Below are positions 23,517-31,295 of a stretch of 49,522 nt of DNA, piece after piece. How positions within the stretch are numbered: the stretch's first letter is position 1; each line of letters begins with the position of its first letter. The notes under the pieces are model-generated. The model was given only the letters and a program-made list of their open reading frames with translations. It ran no database searches and was not told the origin of the DNA. Position numbers and translations under genes: made by a program. The stretch is taken from the NCBI GenBank assembly GCA_016744535.1, contig JADGEE010000010.1, positions 1 to 49,522 on the forward strand. Direction: 5' to 3'. Origin of the DNA: Campylobacteraceae bacterium. Lineage in GTDB: Bacteria > Campylobacterota > Campylobacteria > Campylobacterales > BB28.

Positions 23517-24145
23517 TATTCACTCCCAACTTCATAATTTTCTAATTCATCATTAAAAATAAAACTTTTATTAGTTTCATCAGATGTTGTGTAAAGATTA
23601 ATATCAACATCACTTAAATTATTATCTCTAGCGTAAGCTGTGTTTTTTACTTTAGAGTAAACAATTGGATTAGATTTTTGTATCTCTTCGCATTGATTAA
23701 TCCACTCTTGTAACTGTTTAGATAAATTTTCATTAGCTTTTTCAATAAGTTCATATCCATCTACTACAATAAATGTATTGCCTTTATTGTAACCTAAAAC
23801 AGTGACTTTTTCAACACGAGAATAAGTTATGCCCACAAAACCTAAGTTAATTCCTGATTGTAAAATATTACCTTTACTATCAAAAAAAGGACAAGGGTTA
23901 TGTGCTATATACTCTAAAGTTTTTTCTATTATAAATCTTTTAACACCATCAATAATAGAAAAACCAGTTTTAACATTGTTATCTAAATTATTACTATAAG
24001 TAGCTTCCCAATCTGAATCAGGATAATTATTTACAGTAGGAAAAGATAATTTATTTCTACTGGTGCTAGTTCCATCAGATATAGTAAAATTTAAAGGTTT
24101 AAAATTACCTCTATTATCGAGTTTTAAAGTATATAATTTATTCAC
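23516..24145 (-). CDS. Hypothetical structural-module protein (209 aa)
   Basis: Starts MNKLYTLKLDNRGNFKPLNF. The central part has a CPFFDSKGN loop and hydrophobic strands (VTVLGYNKGNTFIVVDGYEL), and ends acidic. The stop overlaps the next start by one base and the gene before by one base, so it is tightly coupled. No family is recognised; it follows the fibre-like genes. Confidence 0.55.
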   Translation of the reverse strand: MNKLYTLKLDNRGNFKPLNFTISDGTSTSRNKLSFPTVNNYPDSDWEATYSNNLDNNVKTGFSIIDGVKRFIIEKTLEYIAHNPCPFFDSKGNILQSGINLGFVGITYSRVEKVTVLGYNKGNTFIVVDGYELIEKANENLSKQLQEWINQCEEIQKSNPIVYSKVKNTAYARDNNLSDVDINLYTTSDETNKSFIFNDELENYEVGSE

Positions 24146-24339
24146 TAATTACTCTTAGGTTTAAAATCACTACTTAAAGATTTAGCAATAAATTCAACTG
24201 CAAAAGCAATTCTATCTAAAGCAATTTGTTGCTTATCGCTAGATTCTTTTGTAGAAGTAGATATATCATTTAATTTAGAAGAAATATCACTTATATCATC
24301 TGACATATTTTTTAAAATATTTTCACAAGTATCAGCCAT
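24145..24339 (-). CDS. Small helical protein (64 aa)
   Basis: A short alpha-helical protein with heptad-like residues (starts MADTCENILKNMSDDISDIS, ends SLSSDFKPKSN). It overlaps the gene before by 8 bases and the gene after by 1 base. It may be a connector or chaperone; no family is recognised. Confidence 0.55.
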   Translation of the reverse strand: MADTCENILKNMSDDISDISSKLNDISTSTKESSDKQQIALDRIAFAVEFIAKSLSSDFKPKSN

Positions 24340-25024
24340 TATTAAACCTTATTAATTCATTTTCAGGAACATATAAAACACTATTTCCTTTTTGAACTTC
24401 ATAAAAAACATTATAGCTACCATATCCTAAAAAAACTCTAAATGAATAATTTATAATATATTTAGTATCATAATCAGATATATTAACTAATTCACCATCT
24501 AAATATAAGCAACCATTACCATTAAGACTTGTTATATGCTCACTTTTATAATCATTAGCATTCAGAGTAAAAACTTTATTTTGAAGTATATTTATAGCTT
24601 GATTTGTGTTTTCTACTAATTGCCTAAAAGAGTTATTAACTGTCGATACATAAAATTTAATATTTATAAAACCATCAAAATTAGATATAGATATAATTAA
24701 ATCTTCATGATGATAAATAGAGTTATGAATATCTATTAAATCATTTAAAGTAAAAGAGTTTTCAGATAAATTTATTTTAAATTTAGTCAAATAAAAATCA
24801 ACTTCACTATCTTTTATAGATATAAAAAATGAATCAAAATTATCTATATCTAAAATAGAAACTTCAAAGTTTTGAGTAAAAGAAAATTTAGCATAATCTT
24901 TTTTTTCATTTAAAATTATCTTTTGTAATGGATAATCTTCATTAGAAAAATGAAATTTTTTACCTTCAACAATAGATAAATAAAATGGTAATTCATCCGA
25001 ACCACGAGTAAGAAAATATTGCAT
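24332..25024 (-). CDS. Protein with C-terminal 'SLNGNG' module (230 aa)
   Basis: The last ~65 residues (SLNGNGCLYLDGELVN, then VFYEVQKGNSVLYVPENELI) match the free-standing 72-aa module and the end of the 251-aa protein. The first ~160 residues are strand-rich, with SLYH-type Phe/Asn-rich runs (SFTQNFEVSILDIDNFDSFF). The N-terminal part and the 251-aa protein also look similar in layout. A fibre or tail-tip role is inferred. Confidence 0.6.
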   Translation of the reverse strand: MQYFLTRGSDELPFYLSIVEGKKFHFSNEDYPLQKIILNEKKDYAKFSFTQNFEVSILDIDNFDSFFISIKDSEVDFYLTKFKINLSENSFTLNDLIDIHNSIYHHEDLIISISNFDGFINIKFYVSTVNNSFRQLVENTNQAINILQNKVFTLNANDYKSEHITSLNGNGCLYLDGELVNISDYDTKYIINYSFRVFLGYGSYNVFYEVQKGNSVLYVPENELIRFNNG

Positions 25025-25033
25025 AAAAAACTC

Positions 25034-25486
25034 CTATTTTAAAAAAGTATCAATAATAAATATAGTATTATTTTTATTATCAATAAATTGATATATAAAA
25101 CCAAACAGACCACCACCTTTATAATATCTCTTTTTTTTACCAGTAAATTTAAAATCTATATCATTTATTTTAAGAGTATAGTTTTTATCAATTTGAGTAA
25201 AGTTTTCATCATAAATATTAATATATTTAAAATAAAGCTTATGGTCAATATCATAACTAGATAGGCAATATTTAAAAGATTGAACAAAATAGTTAAATTT
25301 GTTGATTTTATAGTTAAAATTAAAATTGAAAGAGTTAAATTCAATAGAGATAGAATAGTTAAAATTTAAAGCATTTAAATTTAGAAAGTCTTCAATAGTA
25401 TATTCAAAAGAGTGATTAAAATATGGAGTTGTAATAAAATAGGGACTATATCCATAAAGTTCATAATTAAATTCAAAACTAAACAT
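25034..25486 (-). CDS. Phe/Asn/Tyr strand-repeat protein (150 aa)
   Basis: The first ~75 residues are irregular repeats around F-x-F-N-Y (MFSFEFNYELYGYSPYF, NFNYSISIEF, FNFNFNYKINKFNYF). The end (DIDFKFTGKKKRYYKGGG, then FIYQFIDNKNNTIFIID) may be another small SH3-like module. The start MFSFEFNYELYGYSP parallels MLNLQFNYTLSGYSLNG in the 485-aa protein. A beta-fibre structure is inferred; no family is recognised. Confidence 0.6.
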   Translation of the reverse strand: MFSFEFNYELYGYSPYFITTPYFNHSFEYTIEDFLNLNALNFNYSISIEFNSFNFNFNYKINKFNYFVQSFKYCLSSYDIDHKLYFKYINIYDENFTQIDKNYTLKINDIDFKFTGKKKRYYKGGGLFGFIYQFIDNKNNTIFIIDTFLK

Positions 25487-25900
25487 TTATAACTCCAAAC
25501 AATATTGAGTTCTAAGATTATTACATTGAGATACTAAATCATCTAAAGAGTAAGTTGAAGCGTAAGCTTTATCAGAAAAAGATAAACAGACATATTTATC
25601 ACTAATTTCAACATCATAACTAAAATTTGTTAATATATTTCCTAAAGCAAAAAGAGAATTAAATATTTCAATATCAAAATAAATAAAGAAACTTTTAGGG
25701 CAAGAAAAGTCTAATATATTTATAGATATGGTTTTATTTATATAATCAAATTTAAACTCTAAATAATCAAAAGTTTTATCATTAAAACAAGATGTTTTAA
25801 GTACATAATTTAAATTCTTATTTATACTAAATTTTTGACTATTATTATCACCAATACCAAAATGCCAAAAAAGTTCATCTCTATTTACATAAAAATTCAT
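25487..25900 (-). CDS. Hypothetical structural-module protein (137 aa)
   Basis: Starts MNFYVNRDELFWHFGIGDNN; rich in Phe, Tyr, Asn and Lys with strand periodicity, and ends with a short helix (LDDLVSQCNNLRTQYCLEL). It overlaps the gene before by 4 bases and ends 1 base before the start of the next. It resembles the N-terminal half of the 230- and 251-aa proteins in composition. No family is recognised. Confidence 0.55.
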   Translation of the reverse strand: MNFYVNRDELFWHFGIGDNNSQKFSINKNLNYVLKTSCFNDKTFDYLEFKFDYINKTISINILDFSCPKSFFIYFDIEIFNSLFALGNILTNFSYDVEISDKYVCLSFSDKAYASTYSLDDLVSQCNNLRTQYCLEL

Positions 25901-27354
25901 TTATTAATGACTCTTTCAATAGCAAATAGATATCTGTTATTGCCTCTATGTAGCTGATAAACTAAGTAATATTTAGATTTAGCAAATAGGATAAAAAGTA
26001 TATTTACAACAGTAAATTTAATTGGAAAACCGATAACTTTAACACTATCACCAATATTAAATTTTGGAACAATTCCGTGATATGGATTTTTATTATAAAG
26101 AGAGATTTTAGATAAACGATTGATTGTAACTTTTTTAAGAAGAGATTTTAAATAATCTAATTTAGTTTCAACTATTAAATAACTTTTATCATCACTCATA
26201 GTATAAAACTTATTAGCACCAATAAAAAGATTACCATTATTAAAAAAATACTTAACATAAATATCATCAAATTTATAAAATTGATTTTCAAATTCAGATA
26301 GAGAAATGCCATTAATAAATATATTTTCAAAAGAGATATTAGCATTTAAATAGAATTTATTTATAAAAAATTTAATTGCAGATTTAAAATGTTTGAGTTC
26401 TATATATAATTTATTTTCTCTAATAGAAATAGAGAAGCTATCAATAATAAGACCAAGTTCATTTATAGTTTTTTTAGTATATTTAGAATCAATAAAAAAG
26501 TTATTTAATTTAAGAGATGAGCCAAAAAAAGATATTTCATAATCATAATAAAATTTATCATTTATAGAGAGTACATAACTAAAAAAACAATCAAATTCAA
26601 GAGGTGCAGTTCTAATTAATTCATAAGTAAAGCTATTATTAAAGTTATAATAAAAATCTTTAGAATAATTAAATTTAAAATTGAAATCAACAAAAGTATA
26701 TAAGTAATCATAATTAAATTGAAAGTTAAAATTAAAAATATTATTTGAAATATCATAATTAAATTCTTTATTGAAACAGATAGATTTTTCTATTTTATAA
26801 TCAAATTGAAAATTAAAACTATTAATAAAAATTGGATAGTTACAATAAGCTTTAAATTTAGAGTAAGGATTACCTTCACGAGCAGAAACAACAAAATAAG
26901 GAAATTCAAAAGAATTAATATTATTAAATTCAATATCATCATATATAGAAATTAAATTCCTATAAGTTGTGCAATTATTAGGATATGGCACATAAGGAAA
27001 AGCTGATTTGACTTCATAAGCAGGTATAGAGACATCGGTTCTAAAAAATTCAAGTGGTTCACAAATAGAATTTAAATAAGTAAAAAAAATACGATTAACT
27101 GTATTGAAAACTATTTTAATATCAGTAAATCCAATAGTTGGTTTAAACAATAAACCACTTCCACCAACCCAAGCGTATTTACCATTACCTCGTTTTACAT
27201 CTAAAACTACATATCCATCACTATCTATATAACTACTACCATTTGCATTTCTAGTTACAATATCTGATTCTTTGAGTTGATACCAACCATTAAGAGAGTA
27301 ACCGCTTAGTGTGTAGTTGAATTGTAAGTTAAGCATTGAAAATAACAATTTCAT
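25897..27354 (-). CDS. Large Phe/Asn/Tyr strand-repeat protein (485 aa)
   Basis: From ~residue 180 to 290 irregular 13-17 residue repeats of the FNFxFNY type follow one another (FNFQFDYKIEKSI, FNKEFNYDISNN, FNFNFQFNYDYLYT, FVDFNFKFNYS). The end (FNIGDSVKVIGFPIKF, YYLVYQLHRGNNRYLFAIE) looks like a small beta-barrel. Two starts are possible: ATG at 27354, or ATG at 27336, which gives MLNLQFNYTLSGYS and parallels the 150-aa protein; neither has a clear ribosome binding site, and both overlap the gene before. Fibre or adhesin role inferred. Confidence 0.6.
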   Translation of the reverse strand: MKLLFSMLNLQFNYTLSGYSLNGWYQLKESDIVTRNANGSSYIDSDGYVVLDVKRGNGKYAWVGGSGLLFKPTIGFTDIKIVFNTVNRIFFTYLNSICEPLEFFRTDVSIPAYEVKSAFPYVPYPNNCTTYRNLISIYDDIEFNNINSFEFPYFVVSAREGNPYSKFKAYCNYPIFINSFNFQFDYKIEKSICFNKEFNYDISNNIFNFNFQFNYDYLYTFVDFNFKFNYSKDFYYNFNNSFTYELIRTAPLEFDCFFSYVLSINDKFYYDYEISFFGSSLKLNNFFIDSKYTKKTINELGLIIDSFSISIRENKLYIELKHFKSAIKFFINKFYLNANISFENIFINGISLSEFENQFYKFDDIYVKYFFNNGNLFIGANKFYTMSDDKSYLIVETKLDYLKSLLKKVTINRLSKISLYNKNPYHGIVPKFNIGDSVKVIGFPIKFTVVNILFILFAKSKYYLVYQLHRGNNRYLFAIERVINK

Positions 27355-27952
27355 ACATAGTAACTAATACTTTATAAGTATAAGAACCTATTTTTTCAAT
27401 ATCTTGAACAAGATAATAATTACTAGGAACAGAAAAATAAAATGAACAACTAACACCACTATCAAGATGACGAGGGTCTTCATATCTTGTACACTCACGA
27501 CTTTCAATATCTTTAAAAGAAAGAGAAAAAACAAGTGTCTCTTTACCATTAATAGGATTAACAGAATAAATTTTAATAAAATATGATGAATAATAATCAG
27601 GAATATTATTTGAAAATGTTGAGAAAAACCAGCCACCATTAACATATTCAGAAGCAGGACGAGCGTGAATTGCTTCCACATTAGTATCAGTATAAAAATC
27701 ATAATCATTACTAATATATCTATATCTAAAATATTCAAAAGTTTCACTAACAAGAGTAGGACAACCAAAACAATATTTAAAAATTCCAATATATTTTTTA
27801 ATAGATTTAATTTTTATATTTCTAGGAACAGAAGTAGCAATTACTTCACCAAAACACATATAACCTTTATCACCACACTTTAAACACTTACCTCTACCTT
27901 GTTTATCAATAACAAATTTACCACCACTATTTATACACTCTTGTTTAGTCAT
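27329..27952 (-). CDS. Cys-containing hypothetical structural-module protein (207 aa)
   Basis: The N-terminus has CINSGGKFVIDKQGRGKC followed by LKCGDKGYMCFG, which could bind zinc or form disulphides, and more cysteines occur at KYCFGCP. The rest is strand-rich with Tyr/Phe/Ser. The ATG lies 9 bases before the stop codon of the 251-aa gene, after palindrome copy 9. No family is recognised. Confidence 0.55.
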   Translation of the reverse strand: MTKQECINSGGKFVIDKQGRGKCLKCGDKGYMCFGEVIATSVPRNIKIKSIKKYIGIFKYCFGCPTLVSETFEYFRYRYISNDYDFYTDTNVEAIHARPASEYVNGGWFFSTFSNNIPDYYSSYFIKIYSVNPINGKETLVFSLSFKDIESRECTRYEDPRHLDSGVSCSFYFSVPSNYYLVQDIEKIGSYTYKVLVTMYEIVIFNA

Positions 27953-27961
27953 AAGAAAACC

Positions 27962-28717
27962 CTAATCTATCTGACTAAATTTATCAGATAGAAAATGTTC
28001 AGGTAAATGTATAATTTGATTACCTTTTCTAAGTCCATATATGACATTAGAAAAATCATTACCAAATATACTAAAAAAACTATATATAACTTCCCAATTA
28101 TCACCATGTTTATCAACATTAACAAAAACACCATCACTATATTTACAACCATTGCCATTAAGACTAATTGGATAAATTATATTGCCTTCACCTTGATTAC
28201 TTATAGTTAAAGTTTTAGAGTTATAATCAAATTTAAATATTATATTTCTACCATTAGAATTATAAACCCAACTCTTTGGATTAAAATTATAAAAAGGTAA
28301 AAATGATATAGCTTTAAGAGGTGTTGAGCCACTTAAATTAGATAAATCAAAATCCTCATAAAATATAAAATCAACTGATTTAATATTATCTTCAAATCTA
28401 AATTTTAAATTAAATACTTTTAAACTATAAATATATTGAACTAAATTAAATAAAGAAAAAAAGTAAAAAGAGATAGATTGTTTATCCTTATCAAAATAGA
28501 AATAAAAAAATTTATTATTATTTTCTATTGTATCAGATAGAGCATAAGAACCAAACGGAAATAATTCATCATTAAAATTTGGATGAGTTTCTGCATTAGT
28601 AAAATTATCAAATGGAGTAGCTGAATTATCATCATTATAATTAGCAACTTCTTTATATTCAAATAATTTATTTAATTCGTGATATTGAGTTAAAAACTTT
28701 TTACTATAAATAGACAT
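27962..28717 (-). CDS. Protein with C-terminal 'SLNGNG' module (251 aa)
   Basis: The last ~65 residues (SLNGNGCKYSDGVFVN, then VIYGLRKGNQIIHLPEHFL) match the modules at 23298-23516 and 24332-25024. The first ~180 residues are strand-rich (FYFYFDKDKQSISFYFFSLF). The final codons and TAG stop run through palindrome copy 9. It overlaps the start of the 302-aa gene's end by 14 bases. Fibre/tail-tip role inferred. Confidence 0.6.
   Translation of the reverse strand: MSIYSKKFLTQYHELNKLFEYKEVANYNDDNSATPFDNFTNAETHPNFNDELFPFGSYALSDTIENNNKFFYFYFDKDKQSISFYFFSLFNLVQYIYSLKVFNLKFRFEDNIKSVDFIFYEDFDLSNLSGSTPLKAISFLPFYNFNPKSWVYNSNGRNIIFKFDYNSKTLTISNQGEGNIIYPISLNGNGCKYSDGVFVNVDKHGDNWEVIYSFFSIFGNDFSNVIYGLRKGNQIIHLPEHFLSDKFSQID
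27968..27990. repeat. 23-bp palindrome, copy 9
   Basis: Arms TATCTGAC and ATCAGATA. It codes for the last residues (SDKFSQI) of the 251-aa protein and lies 15 bp before the start at 27952, so it is both coding and a leader element. Confidence 0.8.
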
Positions 28718-29612
28718 CTATCATATCCTCCAAAACTGAAATATGTTTACCATCACTTTTTTGAACTATAAAAACTTTTTTATACGTTTTTTCATCACTC
28801 ATGGTGTTAAGTAAAAATTTAATTATGCACTCACCTTTAATACCTTTAACTAAAACTTTGCTATTTACTAGATTAGAAAAGTCATAATTTACAAATTCAT
28901 TTAATTCACTAAAATCATATTGTTTATAACCAATTGGCTTAGGTAAATCTAAAATATGTGAATAGTGTTTATAAAAATGATTTTTAAGTCTTATAAATAA
29001 GTATTGATAATATAGATAAATCTTATCATTAAGTATAGTATTATCAATAGAGTTATTTTCATCAACATCTAAAAAAGGATGAATTTCAGAGTAAAAATCA
29101 ACACCAATCGAGGATAAATGGTCTTTAAATCTATCTGCAATAATATCTAATCTATGTTTATAAAAAAGAGACATCTTTATAATATCAGAAAACATTGGTT
29201 TATATTTATATTTAAGAGATAAAAAAGAGATGTTTGGATTAGGTAAATTATAAGCATAAGAAAGATTAAAAATAGTATGAGATTTATAAAAATTCTTATA
29301 CTTATAATTTAAATCAAAAAACTCAAATTTATCAAGATTAATAAAATACTCATATTTTAAATTAAAAGTATCAATATTAAGATTAGAGTTTTCATAAGAG
29401 TAATGCAATAAAGATGTTGAAATTTCAGTTGATGAATTTGAGTAAGAGTATTTTAAATCAAACAGAGATATGTTAGATATATTTGATTTATATTTATAAG
29501 GTAAAGATAATAAATTTATATTAGAATTATTGTTTAAAATATTATATTTTAAATCAAATAGAGAAATATCTCTGTTTGAAGAAAGATATTTATAAGATAG
29601 TAAATAAACCAA
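28704..29612 (-). CDS. 16-residue tandem-repeat protein (302 aa)
   Basis: Residues ~16-153 form an unbroken run of nearly nine 16-residue units with I/F at position 1, L at 6 and Y at 8 and often 10 (ISLFDLKYNILNNNSN, INLLSLPYKYKSNISN, ISLFDLKYSYSNSSTE), preceded by a partial unit at ~1-15. No unit gains or loses a residue. The C-terminus (VLVKGIKGECIIKF, VFIVQKSDGKHISVLEDM) resembles a small barrel module. A beta-solenoid or stacked-strand fibre is the natural reading. It lies 1 bp after the 260-aa gene. No family is recognised. Confidence 0.65.
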   Translation of the reverse strand: MVYLLSYKYLSSNRDISLFDLKYNILNNNSNINLLSLPYKYKSNISNISLFDLKYSYSNSSTEISTSLLHYSYENSNLNIDTFNLKYEYFINLDKFEFFDLNYKYKNFYKSHTIFNLSYAYNLPNPNISFLSLKYKYKPMFSDIIKMSLFYKHRLDIIADRFKDHLSSIGVDFYSEIHPFLDVDENNSIDNTILNDKIYLYYQYLFIRLKNHFYKHYSHILDLPKPIGYKQYDFSELNEFVNYDFSNLVNSKVLVKGIKGECIIKFLLNTMSDEKTYKKVFIVQKSDGKHISVLEDMIDVYL

Positions 29613-29613
29613 C

Positions 29614-30396
29614 TTAATTACCTAAATGATTCCAAGCACCAAGCACAAAAGAGTTAGTTTCAATACCATCTAATGAGATATAAGATTCAAGTTTATGTTC
29701 AACCCAAATAGAAAAATAATCATTAGGTGCTAAAGAGCCGAAGGTGTAAATTTTTGAAACAAGGGCGTTAGAAAGAATTGATATTGCAGATGAAGTAAGA
29801 GTAATAGGAACATCATAACTAATAACTGCATCTGCATCATAACCATCTTTGTAAATTTTAAGACCATCAGAATTAAAAGAAAATTTAAAAGACATAGTAT
29901 CCATATCTATAACACCAAATTCACCCTTATAAAAATCAATTTCATTTAATAGTTCCGAATGAATTTGAGAATTAAGAGTAGAAGGAGAAGCATTATAAAA
30001 TTCTATTTGATACCTAGAATTTTTATGAACACCTTTTGTAAAAGCACCAAAAGCATTTGAAGCTAAAAAAGTTTCATCACTAAATAGAGATGTTTTAGAA
30101 ATTGCAGGATAAAAAAGATGTCTCTCTCTAGGATTGTTTTCACTAACTTTAAATTGAGTAACTTTTAAATTTTGAATAGTTTCAGTTCCTTCGTTTCTAA
30201 GATGAATTTTATACCATCTTTTGCCACCAAACTCACTTAAATGAGTAGATACATCAGGCAGTCCATTATCAGGACTTGAAATATCAATAGGCGAATTTAA
30301 ATCTATATCACCACCTTTAAAATAAAAATCACCATTTTCACTATCTTCTAAATAAGTAATATCTTTACTATTGTAAAATTTTAAATTTAATGCCAT
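29614..30396 (-). CDS. Paralogous putative virion protein A1 (260 aa)
   Basis: Aligns with the neighbour at 30424-31131: LKFYNSKD start, a GGDID motif, GGKRWYKIHLRNEGTETIQN (the neighbour has GGSRYYKFFVKNENNTDTA), FYPAISKTS, and an end with LAPNDYFSIWVEHKL (the neighbour LAPETYSGFWFKHTI). The family of two resembles phage tail or baseplate-type immunoglobulin-like proteins in composition, but no domain is certain. It is the second gene of the long - strand operon. Confidence 0.65.
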   Translation of the reverse strand: MALNLKFYNSKDITYLEDSENGDFYFKGGDIDLNSPIDISSPDNGLPDVSTHLSEFGGKRWYKIHLRNEGTETIQNLKVTQFKVSENNPRERHLFYPAISKTSLFSDETFLASNAFGAFTKGVHKNSRYQIEFYNASPSTLNSQIHSELLNEIDFYKGEFGVIDMDTMSFKFSFNSDGLKIYKDGYDADAVISYDVPITLTSSAISILSNALVSKIYTFGSLAPNDYFSIWVEHKLESYISLDGIETNSFVLGAWNHLGN

Positions 30397-30423
30397 TAAT
30401 TACTCCTAAATATATTTATATTA

Positions 30424-31131
30424 TTAAACTTTATCAAAAAATCCACCAATATTAAAAGTATCATTTGAAACATATCTAGCAAAAGGCATAATAGTATGCT
30501 TAAACCAAAAACCCGAATAAGTTTCAGGTGCTAAATCTCCAATCTCTAAAGTTCCACTAACATTAGTGTTTGTTAAATCTACATATTCAGGTAAATCTTC
30601 AACTACAATTAAATCAAATTCATTAAAACTATCAACATTTGAAATATTTGCAACACTTGAAACAGTTAAAGTAACAACTTTAGATAAAGTAGTTTTATCA
30701 AAAAAAGTTATTTCATATCCACTTTTAAATATTTCAATTGGATTAGATTTAGTTTTTAATTTAACTGTTTTCGTACTTCTATTAAAAATAGTTATAGTTT
30801 CAGCAATACCACATATTTGAGAGTTAGTAAAATTCTCATCTACAAGTTTTGAAGTATTTGAACTAGCTTTAATAATTTCTACATACTCCATTCCTTGAGG
30901 TGCTTTTTGTAAAATTAAATTTAAAGCTAATGCAGTATCAGTATTGTTTTCATTTTTAACAAAAAATTTATAATATCTACTTCCACCACTTTCAGCTAAA
31001 GAACTTGTAACATTTTTAATATCTGTATTTATAGATAATCTATCTATATCACCACCGTTATTAGTTCCGTCACCATCAATTTCTTTATTAATAGAAACAT
31101 AAAACTTTAAATCACTATCAGCAATAGCCAT
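30424..31131 (-). CDS. Paralogous putative virion protein A2 (235 aa)
   Basis: This is the first gene of the ~8-kb - strand operon. It is a paralogue of the 260-aa protein, with DLKFYVSINKEIDGD, GGDIDRLSIN, ESGGSRYYKFFVKN and LAPETYSGFWFKHTIMPFA. Palindrome copy 10 ends its leader 15 bp upstream. Tandem duplication followed by divergence is evident. A virion component is inferred from the operon. Confidence 0.65.
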   Translation of the reverse strand: MAIADSDLKFYVSINKEIDGDGTNNGGDIDRLSINTDIKNVTSSLAESGGSRYYKFFVKNENNTDTALALNLILQKAPQGMEYVEIIKASSNTSKLVDENFTNSQICGIAETITIFNRSTKTVKLKTKSNPIEIFKSGYEITFFDKTTLSKVVTLTVSSVANISNVDSFNEFDLIVVEDLPEYVDLTNTNVSGTLEIGDLAPETYSGFWFKHTIMPFARYVSNDTFNIGGFFDKV

Positions 31132-31146
31132 AAGAAAACCCTTATT

Positions 31147-31169
31147 TATCTGATTAAATTAGTCAGATA
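31147..31169. repeat. 23-bp palindrome, copy 10
   Basis: Arms TATCTGAT and GTCAGATA. It lies 15 bp before the first gene of the structural operon (31131, - strand), between it and the divergent second parB-like gene. A run of eight T follows on the + strand. Confidence 0.8.
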
Positions 31170-31214
31170 GTTTTTTTTATTTAAAAACTTAATAAATTTA
31201 TATGATTTTAAATC

Positions 31215-31270
31215 AATATCATATATTATCTAAATAACGAATATCATATATTTTAATTTAAAATGATATT
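31215..31270 (+). promoter_or_regulatory. AATATCAT operator-like repeats before the second ParB gene
   Basis: The 13-mer AATATCATATATT occurs at 31215-31227 and 31240-31252 (25 bp apart), and an inverted AATATCAT half is at 31263-31270. They lie in the divergent gap between the structural operon and the gene at 31296. They could bind a regulator of either gene. The region is AT-rich, so the evidence is moderate. Confidence 0.45.
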
Positions 31271-31295
31271 TAAATAAATATTAAAAAGGAATTAA

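Noticed and set aside
312-31169. The 23-bp palindromes as simple transcription terminators
   Set aside because: Most copies have no T-run on either side, nine lie just before starts, and one lies between convergent genes.
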